Source of the DNA: Saccoglossus kowalevskii
Taxonomy: Eukaryota > Hemichordata > Enteropneusta > Harrimaniidae
Assembly: GCF_000003605.2 (NCBI RefSeq)
Contig: NW_003112965.1
Span: 4,186-28,476 of the forward strand
Length of the DNA stretch: 24,291 nucleotides
Reading direction: 5' to 3'
Position numbers and translations under genes: made by a program. The notes under the pieces were generated by a model. The model was given only the letters and a program-made list of their open reading frames with translations. It did no database searches and was not told the origin of the DNA. This document shows, piece after piece, positions 10,701 to 18,989 of this stretch (within the stretch, counting starts at the first letter, position 1; each line of letters starts with the position of its first letter).

Positions 10701-13700
10701 AAAATCAAGCATTCCTTCCATTCCAAAACCAGACTAGTTTTGTTCAAACTCGGTACAAACATCAGACATTGTGGGACTTTTATACAAATCATTTCGTGTT
10801 TTAGATCAGAATCAAAATGGATGACAGGTGGCCATTTTGTTTAAACAAATGCAGTTTGAGAGGTATGTGTCTGACATGCCTTAAAGTGCGACTCTGCAAT
10901 CCCAGGGATTGCACCAGTGCATAATGGGAAATGTAATTTGTATGGTCTGCCCAGTTGTTTATTTGGTACATAGCTGTTATCATTTCAACCGAAGGTGTTA
11001 ATTCCGTAAGCTAACATCATGCATTACTCTATTATCCAATTTGAAAAGACTTATTGAATCGTGTTCAATGCTCATGGGTCCCCCACAATCTTTTTAAAGC
11101 AGTTTTCTTACTTAAATCATAGAGCTTCTTATTTAGTTCCGTGCTTGCAATGGATAGCATAGTACAACATTTTCCATAATGCGTCTTGTTCGCTAGGCAA
11201 TAATGGCGTTATGCAATGTGGAAAAAAGGCTCCAACAAATTAAAAAAAACAAAAAAAACTTTGCGATATGGCTGTGTGGCACGGGCATACCCAGTTGCCC
11301 AATGCCAAATATACACAAATATGTGTGTGACACATACGTTACAAAACATGGACACGTATACCTTTTTTTACGCAATGCTGTTGGTCAACAATCATTTCAT
11401 TGCGGGGATACATGTCATAGATTAAATTCAAGAAGCATTCGCATATTCAAAGCATATTGTTGAGGAATGATTTGTTGACGCTCCCCTCGAATGAACCCCG
11501 CTATTATCATGACCAGCCAGGCCCGTCACATTCGCCAATAAACTAATCTAGGGCAGTACCCACAGCTTTGTTCGTCTTGTCATCGACAATAGGGTGAAAA
11601 CCATCTTTTTTCCTTCTAGTAACTGTTTCCACTGGAAAAATAAGAATCGATCAAGTTTACAACCTCTGTAACCACGAACGTCTTTTTTTGCGCACATACA
11701 CTAAGGAAGTTAGTCCCTCCCCTTTCGTGCACACCTCAGCTCGTGCCATCCGCACTCACTTGGGACGGACTACTTTGTGGAGTGCCGACGAGTCACAACG
11801 CCCCTGAAGTGACCGGACAAACAGCTCATAGCATATCATTTCAATGTAATTATATAAACATACCTAGAGATAAAACAAAAAACTCAGGATTAACACATTG
11901 CATTTGCATAAACAGTCAAAACGACTGTCTGAATCATGCTTTCCTGTAGCTTTTACATGAAAATCACTCGGACATTGCTCTGAACTTGTAAATTAACATC
12001 AAAATTGTATCGCAGATATATTCATGTTTGTGTACGACATGAAAATAAAGCACCACAGGCGGTAATATTGCCGAAAAGAGTGATTTTGTGGAGCACCCTG
12101 AAGCGATGTTTCACGTTTGAGTGTCATTTATTTCTTAAACTTGATAACTCACTGGAACTACATGTACGTACCAGGGGTAATGCTGTTACTTGTTTTTATT
12201 GAAATGATATGATTTTTCAGGTCATGGAGCTGATCCCAATGTGAGAGATGAAAACAACAAAACACCTCTACATGATACTTTAATAAACTGCAATGACCTG
12301 TCCTTGGCCGAAGTGTTATCTGATAATGGAGCTGATGTTAATGCCAAGGACTGCTTTGGTAATACTCCATTGCTATCTGTATGTACCTCATTTCCACATG
12401 GTATGAATAGCATTGAAAATCCTTACCAAGAAGTTCATAGTCTTGAAAGCAAAGATCATGCTATACCATTTCTGTTGTCAAGACCACAAATACAGGTATG
12501 TTATATACTACATCATTAGGAAACATATGGTGCTTGAATTCATCAATTGTTATGGTAACACTCTAACCTGTGCATTATGGATTTGGCACCTTGACTACTG
12601 TGTAACAATAGCAAATGTTAATCACCTCTGTTGTATTCAGTTTAACGCATAGTGATCTCCAATATCATAGAGTTAGGAGGGGAGGGAGCTGTTCTATAAC
12701 GCTCTACTGGGGAGAACCCTACCTCTACCCTTTGATTCTGGAATTGACTTCTGACCTGTCAACCATTAGAGAATTGACTCTACCTGCACCAGAACTGACC
12801 TCAGATCATTGATGGCTCCCACACCTACCATATAATCTCCGAAATAGGCGTAATTTTTTGAACATTTCAATCTTTCCTGACACCTATTCAAGAATATGAT
12901 GTTTATTGTGGCGAAACGTGAATGGGTAAAACTTCGTTTCGACAATGAGCTTTTATCACCGTAAAATTATGGGGGATATCTTATTGCGTCAAGCATTTAC
13001 ATGTGACCGAAATCATTTGTTTACATTGAAACTAAGTTGATTGATGGCTCCCACATCTATCACCTCTAGAATTGACCTCTGACCTGTCAGCCATTAGAGA
13101 ATTGACTCTACCTGCACAAGAATTGACCTCAGATCATTGATGGCTCTCACACTTATCTCCTCTAGAATTGACCTCTGATCTATCAATCATGATGGACTTT
13201 TCATTTTCTGAACTTGGTGACAAGTGTACTATTTTTGTTTGCATTATAACTTAATGTGCCTTAGTGATTGGTCAATGTGAACTAACCCTTCCTATAACTG
13301 TATCTATTAATATCTTTCAGATAAATGCTCAAAATAAACAAGATAGAACAGCACTGTTTGAATGCATGTCAAGGGGGGATACTAGAAACGTGTTACGACT
13401 ACTTGAATGCAGGGCTGATCCGGATATATTTGGTTGGGTTAATGATTTATCTGAGCATGGCAGGTAATCTTGTGATTGCAGCTTGACTAATTGGAAACTA
13501 ATATAGAATAACATTAACAATGTTTGCATGAATTGTGCTGCATTTTGTATATTGCTGCTAAATGTAGTTACCTGTAATAATAAAATATTTTTTTCCTGTC
13601 TGTCATTATCAACGCTTTTTAGTGGCCTGGATAAGTTAATTAAATGTTGTTCAAAACTGTTTATGTAATGAATGCATGTATACAGTGCAGTTTTGGTGTC

Positions 13701-15207
13701 ACTGGCCTATATATTTTTGGAGATATTCGTGATATTTATAATAATTGTGGCCAAAATATTGCCTTCCACTTTTCTGACAATGTCCAGTGAAATTTATAAT
13801 AATTGTGGCCAAAATATTGCCTTTCTCCATTCAGACAATGTCCTGTAAAATTTATAATAATTGTGGCCGAAATATTGCCTTCACTATTCTGACAATGTCC
13901 AGTGACATTTATAATAATTGTGGCCAAAATATTGCCTTTCACCATTCAGACAATGTCCTGTAAAATTTATAATAATTGTGGCCAAAATATTGCCTTCACT
14001 ATTCTGACAATGTCCAGTGACATTTATAATAATTGCAGCCAAAATATTGTCTTCACTATTCTGACAATGTGCAGTGACATTTATAATAATTGCAGCCAAA
14101 ATATTGCCTTCACTATTCTGACAATGTCCAGTAAAATTTATAATAATTGTGGCCGAAATATTGCCTTTGTGTCCAGTGAAAACTTTTAGAGAGATGATTT
14201 GCTTTGTGCCCTTGATACATCAATGTGCTTTAAATGTTTCTATTTATTTTATAGGCATGTATCACCATTGTTTGTGTCTCTGATGTCATCTAGAGTTGTT
14301 TGTTCTACTACTCCAATGATGTCTAATAATTATCAATTTATTGCTCACCTTGTTGACAGAGGTAAACATGTGTTAAGTTTTATTTTCAAATTTTCATGTA
14401 CTGGATACAGCTTTTATGGTCCATTATTGTTCAGCAGAATTGCCAAAATGCAGATCTGATTTTGACTACATTGTAACTGTATTTCTAATGTTAGTTAGTA
14501 GGTAATGCTACTGATGTTGTACTACACTGAATACCACAACATAACACCAATATCATGTCAAGATAAAACAAGTTCCTTACACATTTCAGTAACAATAATG
14601 CTAAGTACCAAAAAAATAGGCGCTAGAACCAGTTCAAAAGCACTTGCGTTAATCCAAAAATGGAATACATTTGTTCAAATATGGTAAAACAGATATAAGT
14701 TATATTGCAATATTGGTAACTATTACGTTTTTTTCAGGGTATTTCAGCACTGCTAAGACGTACAATGAATTACTGGACTACATTGCAGAGTTTCCTGGCT
14801 GCAGCCATCTTGGGAAAATTGGACCAAGACTGATCCATTTGTTGTTTGGTGGTACAACCACCTCTTTACTCCAGTTATGCACCAGGAAGTTATTCCAGAC
14901 GTGTTACATGAGGAGTACTGACACGTTGAATAGTAAATTGTTCCCAAATTCTGATGAATTAAATCTGGAATGTTATGATCACTATGGTGATTATTATGAA
15001 AGCTATTTACTTGGAATTCTGAATAGAAGTCAGTTTGAATTCCTGATCGATATTTTACATCTACCAAAAAATGCTATCCTCAATTTTGAAATTGAGCTTC
15101 TACGACAGAGACTATTGAGTAAATTTTTTCAACATGATTGGTTTGATGAGAGAAGTATTGGTTCCCATAGCGACAGTGAAAATGAGTCTGATGGTGAATA
15201 CTGGTAA
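1470..15207 (+). CDS. Seven-exon ankyrin-repeat protein with divergent SOCS box (ASB-like), 494 aa
   Basis: The coding exons are 1470-1725, 7175-7203, 9924-10128, 12221-12495, 13321-13463, 14255-14361 and 14738-15207. Every junction is GT-AG and the phases match throughout (1485 nt, 494 residues). Visible ankyrin signatures are RTPLF (55-59) with LLAEKGAD (81-88), SPLQL (107-111), HGADPNV then TPLH (165-181), NGADVNAKDCFGNTPL (199-214) and DRTALFE with RADPD (263-290). In the last exon, S381-L382-xxx-C386-xxx-L390 fits the elongin-BC-box pattern, and LPKN (447-450) could be a weak Cul5-box LP motif. In known families, ankyrin plus C-terminal SOCS box defines ASB proteins, cytosolic substrate receptors of elongin-BC/cullin-5 ubiquitin ligases. 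The tail (475-494) is acidic and Ser-rich. The spacing between the two SOCS halves is unusually long, so a plain ankyrin protein remains possible. The gene structure is very likely; the ASB identity is moderately likely. Confidence 0.85.
1876..2086. mobile_element. MITE-like element with TA target duplication and internal hairpin
   Basis: The boundaries read TA-CTGTAAA (1876-1884) and TTTACAG-TA (2078-2086), giving 7-bp inverted termini flanked by TA on both sides, the target duplication of Tc1/mariner-type elements. Inside, 1894-1916 and 1940-1962 are perfect 23-bp inverted arms around a 23-nt loop. The motif AAACCCAGTGAA recurs near 1949, 2014 (as AAACCCACTGAA) and 2056. There is no coding capacity. 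It lies in intron 1. Confidence 0.65.
2087..2580. repeat. Degenerate simple-sequence stretch in intron 1
   Basis: Short imperfect repeats of the type GGGCCGTAACATCCAAACC recur between about 2150 and 2310. CCCTAATTCTAACTCTATCCCT (2391-2412) resembles decayed CCCTAA telomere-type repeat, and GAGTTAGGGTAAG (2511-2523) shows the same motif in the opposite direction. No gene is seen; the open minus-strand frame here has no recognisable content. Confidence 0.35.
3331..5657. repeat. Higher-order tandem duplication inside the 22-bp array
   Basis: The block 3331-4482 is repeated next to itself at 4483-5657. Landmarks set the offset: CACGGATGCTACAGCATTAC at 3331 and 4483 (1152), GTTAACAGAGGCATGGTACA at 3621 and 4775 (1154), and GGGCTTAACACATGGATGAT about 1175 apart after one extra 22-bp unit. 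Rare variants are shared in order, so this is block duplication rather than convergence. A third, more diverged relative with the GGGTTAACACAGGCATGG landmark lies near 2770. Confidence 0.9.
5570..6005. repeat. Homogeneous sub-array of the 22-bp unit
   Basis: About 19-20 successive units differ from one another by very few bases, mostly CATA versus CACA and rare GGGG. The earlier array is heavily diverged by contrast. This indicates recent expansion or local homogenisation at the 3' edge of the array. Confidence 0.85.
6010..7174. other. Remainder of intron 1, no gene
   Basis: It contains the first copy of a dispersed repeat (6150-6560). Near 6660-6800 there is a GC-richer fragment with GCTCCAGCGCTTCGCTTCGC, which looks like old transposon sequence. 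No domain is recognised in the short open frames here. Confidence 0.4.
6150..6560 (+). repeat. Dispersed repeat, copy A (with partial second unit)
   Basis: The order of blocks (TCAAGCATTTCTGCCATTCC, then AACTTGGTACATACATTGGA, then a CATTTTGTTTT tract, then AAAATGGCCGACTGGTGGC) matches copy B at 10660-10850 with many point changes. A truncated second unit follows at 6490-6560 (AAAATGACCGACTGATGACC). There is no coding content. Start and end are approximate. Confidence 0.7.
7175..7203 (+). CDS. ASB-like gene, coding exon 2 (29-nt microexon)
   Basis: A 29-nt exon lies between a TTTATTTCAG acceptor and a GTATGA donor. It completes Gly86 and adds ADTGHRVPE (87-95). It turns the end of exon 1 into LLAEKGAD, a typical ankyrin turn, which is the main reason to believe it. 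The phase is 1 in and 0 out. It is far too short to appear as an ORF. Without it, exon 1 (phase 1 end) cannot join exon 3 (phase 0 start) in frame. Confidence 0.8.
7204..9089. other. Left part of intron 2, no gene recognised
   Basis: AT-rich sequence with a GC-richer patch at 8790-8950 and another near 8190-8240 (GACCGGCACTCCCATTGCGC). The minus-strand frame at 8791-8994 has no recognisable domain. Nothing further could be supported. Confidence 0.4.
9090..9560 (-). repeat. Inverted cluster of the 115-195-bp repeat, about 3 units
   Basis: Read on the minus strand, it repeats the order ATGCAAAT, TAGGT-type AT stretch, ACCAATAAGGTTTGTGCATT, ACATCTATGTACCATGTTT, TATTGAAATGTAATGATCAG. That is the same order as the units at 18990-20387 on the plus strand. 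The perfect octamer ATTTGCAT occurs at 9232-9239, 9366-9373 and 9508-9515. It lacks the CATA tail seen at the downstream cluster. Confidence 0.75.
9924..10128 (+). CDS. ASB-like gene, coding exon 3
   Basis: The acceptor is CTTGATTGCAG and the donor is G|GTGAGT. It encodes residues 96-163 plus one base of Gly164. The peptide GCSPLQLMVEFFNN resembles an ankyrin helix. VINEIVHLAWVFLG runs directly into the HGADPNV turn of the next exon, so the ankyrin unit is split by an intron at the Gly. The middle (KKRNNEGSDAIFG) looks like an insert between helices. Confidence 0.88.
10660..10850 (+). repeat. Dispersed repeat, copy B
   Basis: It is collinear with copy A at 6150-6380: ATCAAGCATTCCTTCCATTC, AAACTCGGTACAAACATC, then ATCAAAATGGATGACAGGTG followed by GCCATTTTGTTT. 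It lies in intron 3 in the same orientation. It is diverged and has no open frame of note. Confidence 0.7.
10851..12220. other. Remainder of intron 3, no gene recognised
   Basis: Mostly AT-rich, with a GC-richer patch at about 11700-11815. Several open frames under 90 codons exist on both strands, but none shows a domain, codon bias or splice logic. A hidden regulatory element in the GC-richer patch is possible; no motif cluster was convincing. Confidence 0.35.
12221..12495 (+). CDS. ASB-like gene, coding exon 4 (core ankyrin repeats)
   Basis: The acceptor is GATTTTTCAG and the donor is GTATGT. It encodes residues 164-255. This is the clearest ankyrin segment: HGADPNVRDENNKTPLHD followed by a second unit NGADVNAKDCFGNTPL, at a spacing of about 34 residues. 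A longer, less conserved stretch (216-250, with HSLESKDHAIPFLL) follows and probably forms an expanded loop plus the next helix. Confidence 0.93.
12730..13200. repeat. Local duplication with 30-bp sub-repeats in intron 4
   Basis: The block GAATTGACTTCTGACCTGTC (12741) to GATCATTGATGGCTC (about 12818) recurs at 13069-13146 with an offset of 328 bp. Inside each copy, GAATTGAC followed by a CTCTGACCTG-type or CTACCTG-type segment repeats about every 30 bp. The 240 bp between the copies looks unrelated. Confidence 0.8.
13321..13463 (+). CDS. ASB-like gene, coding exon 5
   Basis: The acceptor is TATCTTTCAG and the donor is AG|GTAATC. It encodes residues 256-302 plus two bases of Arg303. The unit INAQNKQDRTALFECM...VLRLLECRADPDIFG is a recognisable ankyrin repeat, with TALFE in place of TPLHL. 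The phase (2 at the end) matches only the next exon. Confidence 0.92.
13735..14187. repeat. 57-58-bp minisatellite, 8 units, in intron 5
   Basis: TTTATAATAATTG starts at 13735, 13793, 13851, 13908, 13966, 14023, 14080 and 14137. Each is followed by a GGCC or CAGCC variant, AAAATATTGCCTT, and a GACAATGTCC block. Two sub-types partly alternate (CAATGTCCTGTAAAA versus CAATGTCCAGTGA). When the unit is 57 bp (19 codons) the plus frame at 13902-14189 stays open. This is an array effect, with no start or splice logic linking it to the gene. Confidence 0.92.
14255..14361 (+). CDS. ASB-like gene, coding exon 6
   Basis: The acceptor is TATTTTATAG and the donor is G|GTAAAC. It encodes Arg303 to Arg338 plus one base of Gly339. 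HVSPLFVSLM resembles the first helix of an ankyrin unit and QFIAHLVDRG the second helix and turn, separated by a Ser/Thr/Met-rich loop. The exon lies right after the 57-bp minisatellite of intron 5. Confidence 0.88.
14738..15207 (+). CDS. ASB-like gene, terminal coding exon 7 (SOCS-box-like region)
   Basis: The acceptor is GTTTTTTTCAG. The exon encodes Gly339 to Trp494 and ends in TAA. It contains ELLDYIAEFPG (349-359), then GPRLIHLLFGG, the BC-box match SLLQLCTRKL (381-390), an acidic and Tyr-rich insert of about 50 residues, and then FLIDILHLPKNAI (440-452). A normal SOCS box has its LPxP segment about 15-25 residues after the BC box. Here it is about 55 residues away and lacks the second Pro. 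The C-terminus SHSDSENESDGEYW is acidic, and the Ser residues lie in casein-kinase-2-like contexts. Confidence 0.92.
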
Positions 15208-16550
15208 TCATAGTAAAATAGAACACAGTTGCTACGGGAGATGTTAATTAAATATAGTTATCAATCTGTAGTCAGTGCTAAACATTTTCAAAAAAATATG
15301 GAAACCCATTTATAAATCATCTGATTTATCAGTGACCATCTATCACACAGTTCAAAAAAACAAGATTTCACTTCCCTTTTTGAATTGTTTTTGTTATTGG
15401 ATTGTGTTCACTTGAGAATACTGCTGATAATGGAATGGAAGATTCCATTTATGACCCCATGTGGTCCACAATCATTGACTACTATGGTACTTACTAAATG
15501 TGTTTCAATTTCTCACATTCAGGATTTATAATTATATTATTGTATGATCAAGACTATAGCAGTACAGCTTCGAATACAGGTGTCATTATAATATTATCTT
15601 TCATCGCTGTACATTTAGACTGGCCCAGCTGTGGTGATTTTTTTAGTTAAATTATAATACCGGGGTAATTAAAAAACTAGAAAAAAAAATAGTTTTGTCA
15701 AATTTGGAGTATACATGATTTCGCGGTCACAGGGGATTTCATGTTAACCATTTCGTGATATTTTCTATTTACTTTAAACTTTAAAGAGAAATACATTGCC
15801 CAGACTGTGCCAGTCTACTGTACATTGTATAGTCAATGTTACTAACTACTAGTACTCTAAATTACATTAAAGCAGTCACATCTTGTCTTGTTTGACCTGG
15901 GTTCGATGCAGTGTATAGCATGTGTGTGAAGTTGTACCTGAAATTCAAAATTACTTTCTCTTTAATTTCATAAACATTCAAGGGCATCAAATTTAGTTGT
16001 ACCTGAAGACTAAATTTCACAATGATAGCTCTCCCCTTATCTCCTGAACTGTAGTGCTATTTTCAGTCATTTTCAACAATCTACACTTCATGTAATTAAT
16101 AGTGCCAAATGTATACGCAAGCACATTATTAGTTTCAGTCCATATTGGATTTCAAAATATAACTCAAAATTGTCTCAGATATAACGAGTCATTCTAATTA
16201 AAGCGATTGCTGCATTTGTCTTGTTTACAAGTATCAGCATTTGTAGAAATATTTCTTAAAAATAAATTCCCATTGAATTTTATTATATGATAAACCTCAA
16301 GAAATTTTCAATATCGTATTTGTGTTTTTCTATTTTAAATAATATTGCTTAATATTTGTTTGTAAATATTTTTTCAAACAGTATATGTAAAACATGGAAT
16401 AAATATTACTTCATATATCTATAAATATTCATAATTTATTTTAATCTGGAGTTTTAATACATTTTGAATTGCAAGTGGCTGATCATTGTTTTCAACGTTG
16501 AAATAAATCACTTTTAACAAGAATTGAAGTTGTTTGTTTCTATTATAGCT
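15208..16550. other. Likely 3' UTR and downstream flank of the ASB-like gene
   Basis: AT-rich non-coding sequence. A short hairpin (AAATTTAGT at 15989-15997 with ACTAAATTT at 16009-16017) lies beside a 13-bp duplicate AGTTGTACCTGAA (15930 and 15995). No domain-bearing ORF. The 3' UTR extent is unknown. Confidence 0.4.
16261..16266 (+). terminator. Candidate poly(A) signal for the ASB-like gene
   Basis: AATAAA lies about 1.05 kb after the stop codon. Others occur at 16398-16403 and 16502-16507. No nearer canonical signal was seen in 15208-16260. The region is very AT-rich, so chance matches are expected and the true 3' end cannot be fixed from sequence. Confidence 0.25.
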
Positions 16551-16781
16551 CCACGGTGGACATTAAAAGTTTATGTTTGAAATTCATGCAATTAATTTAT
16601 TTACATAAGTTAGGAAATGTTCAGCTGTTCGATACATATCACAATAACCACTCATCCATTAAACTTAATAGGTTCTATAAAATGTACCACAGAGCACAAA
16701 CAACAGATGTACAATCAGATTTATTCTTTTTAAATCATTTCCGGGGTTTTCTGTTAGAATTATGAAAAAAATCAAATTCAA

Positions 16782-16970
16782 TACTGTAAAATTATTTTAG
16801 CTGGAATTAATTTTTGCTGAAAAGAGTTTTTGGGTATTTTGTATGGAATTTATTTTTACTGATTTCTGACAAGGTGAATGTTACATATAGGAAAAAGGTA
16901 TATTCGCTGATTTTAGTTTCACTGAATCATTCCTTCTGCAAAAATAGTTAAAAATTTTTTTTGCTCACTT
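16782..16970. mobile_element. Partial relative of the CTGTAAA-ended MITE
   Basis: It starts TA-CTGTAAA (16782-16790), as the element at 1876 does. It continues with AATTAATTTTTGCTGAAAAG and later ATTCGCTGATTTTAGTTTCACTGAA, which resemble the internal arms there. No matching right terminus was found, so it appears truncated. The right boundary is approximate. Confidence 0.4.
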
Positions 16971-17020
16971 GCTTAGAAAACGCTGATAACTGGGATGAGT
17001 AGTCAAAGTGGTGGTTTTAA

Positions 17021-17125
17021 CGTAGAAACTTCTCATAATTTTTGAGAAAGTTTGCCATAAATCACATGACAGTATTCATTGCTTTATTATGTAAAATCAT
17101 GAATCATCAATGACACCACATGCTT
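17021..17125 (+). mobile_element. Truncated copy of the 22498-23081 TIR element
   Basis: CGTAGAAACTTCTCATAATT then TTTGAGAAAGTTTGCCATAAATC-type sequence aligns with 22525-22630, including the following CATGACAGTATTCATTG and TTTATTATGTAAAATC blocks. Only the left end of the element is present. Confidence 0.65.
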
Positions 17126-18989
17126 TCATATTTTCAAGCTGAACATACACTGATCGAAATAAAAAAAATTGCATCAGACTGGTGCCATTTGAGGCAGTAA
17201 CAAACAGGAACAGCAACTAGGATACAAGGGACAGTCGTATGAATTTTGTTTCATTTAAAAACTCTTTTGTATTCAAATTTATACAGGGACCTTTTGACAA
17301 TAGCATTGTTGGATATTCTGGTTGTTGAAGATAAAGCTGTACCATGGCTTTTCCAAATAAAGTGAACAGCACACGAGAGCTTAGTTACAGCATAAACACT
17401 CTACAATTCAGATGTTACTCTGGGCAATGGTCACAGTTCAGTTGCATTTAATATTGATGAGGGGTGGTGATTAGCGTATGTTTACAATACTTGTACCACT
17501 TTTGGTGTCACCCATTGTTCTGGCAGCACGTTTATTTCTGGAAATCCACACGTTTTTTTTTTATGCTATTGTAAATTAGACCTTGCACCTTGTTCTTCCT
17601 CAACTACTGAAAAGTTTTGCCAAAGAAAAGGTTTGACCCTCAATATAAACCACTTGAATCTTTCAAGTTTATCGTTTTTGTCGTGACACAAGTCTGAAAC
17701 ACTCCCTCAAAAGCATGGGTTTACGGATATAAACCCACATTTGACTTGACTGACCAAAATTATGGGCTTGTAAACTCATGCTTTCTCATGTTTCTAATAC
17801 ATATATATGTTGATTCAGTTACTACGAGCTCAGATAACTTTTATGAAATTCAAGTGATACTAAACATTAACAATCAAAACTTAGTATATGTAGTCACTCT
17901 AATACAATTATCTATAGATGCAATACCAGATACGTTCACAGTGGTAAGCGTTTTATTTCATAAGAAAGTAATTAATATAATTATAAATAACAAAATAATA
18001 TTTAAATGGAGAACAAAACAAATATAATCTTCTGTTGACAGTAATTTTATTGCGTGACATGAATGTTCTGTAAAATAAAACTAGACTGTAAAAGTTTCTG
18101 GTAAATTTGTTCTACAAATTAATGTGTGTGTGCAGTTTTCTGTTTAGTAAAATTATCAAAAAAGTTTATTTTATTTTGATTTTCCATGACAATTTAATTC
18201 TGTTCTAATTGTTTTTAAACTTTTTAAACAGCATTGTTACCTGATGTAAAAACATAATATATATTTGAATTGTGCCATGTTATTAACATAAATATGACAA
18301 ACAAATATCACATCCTGAATACAAAGTGGAATAAGTGCATATGATTATCAGTCTCCTCATCATCTTGTGAAGTGATTTAGAAAGAGATATCACAATCACC
18401 ATGACAACATCCATCCTTCTATCTGCAACAATAAAAAGCGAGATATTCTTAAAATTCAATGTGCATTGAACATTCAAAATAACAATTTTTTTGAATTATT
18501 AATCAAGTCTTCTGTTATTCTCCAAGAATTGGTACAAGACATATACATTACCAGCAAATAAATAAATAAATCAGCTAGAAGATGAAAAATATCTTTTCAA
18601 GTTCAGCTATTGTAAAATACTCCCATCAAGTTCCAGTCAAGTAATTCTTTTGTTGCTTTTTGTTCACAGTATGGATATAGCTGTGACTATGGGTATTACA
18701 GCAGTGATTGTATGCCACAATTACCAACATAAATTGTGTTTGAAGATTTCTTCCCCAAAAGTCAAAGAGAAAAAAACGGAAATACACATGCATCACCAAT
18801 AAACAAGGATTAGCATGCTACTAAAATATATACTATGAAATATTTTAGTATTTATAAAGTTTATGATGACAATTTATAACTTTCAGAATGTATAATAGTT
18901 AATACATCAAATCACATCATAATCAAAGAAAGCTTAGAAACAACTCCCGTGTGCTGTGAGTGATGGAGGCACATTAAAAATTAATTCAA
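17126..18989. other. Intergenic stretch, no confirmed gene
   Basis: AT-rich. The 93-codon plus frame at 17746-18027 has no recognisable domain and composition like its non-coding surroundings. One weak exon-like segment lies at 18670-18731 (see findings). Otherwise nothing could be supported. Confidence 0.4.

Noticed and set aside
13902-14189. 95-codon plus-strand frame with 19-residue repeats
   Set aside because: It lies within the 57-bp minisatellite and intron 5. The period is a multiple of 3, so openness is automatic.
15899-15909. GGGTTCGATGC, resembling a tRNA or SINE B box
   Set aside because: No A box, acceptor stem or cloverleaf could be built around it.
16556-16765. 69-codon plus-strand ORF after a good acceptor (TTTCTATTATAG at 16542-16553)
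   Set aside because: The acceptor looks plausible, but the gene already ends in exon 7, no joining donor is evident, and the peptide is unrecognised.
17746-18027. 93-codon plus-strand ORF
   Set aside because: AT-rich codons, no domain recognised, no supporting splice or context evidence.
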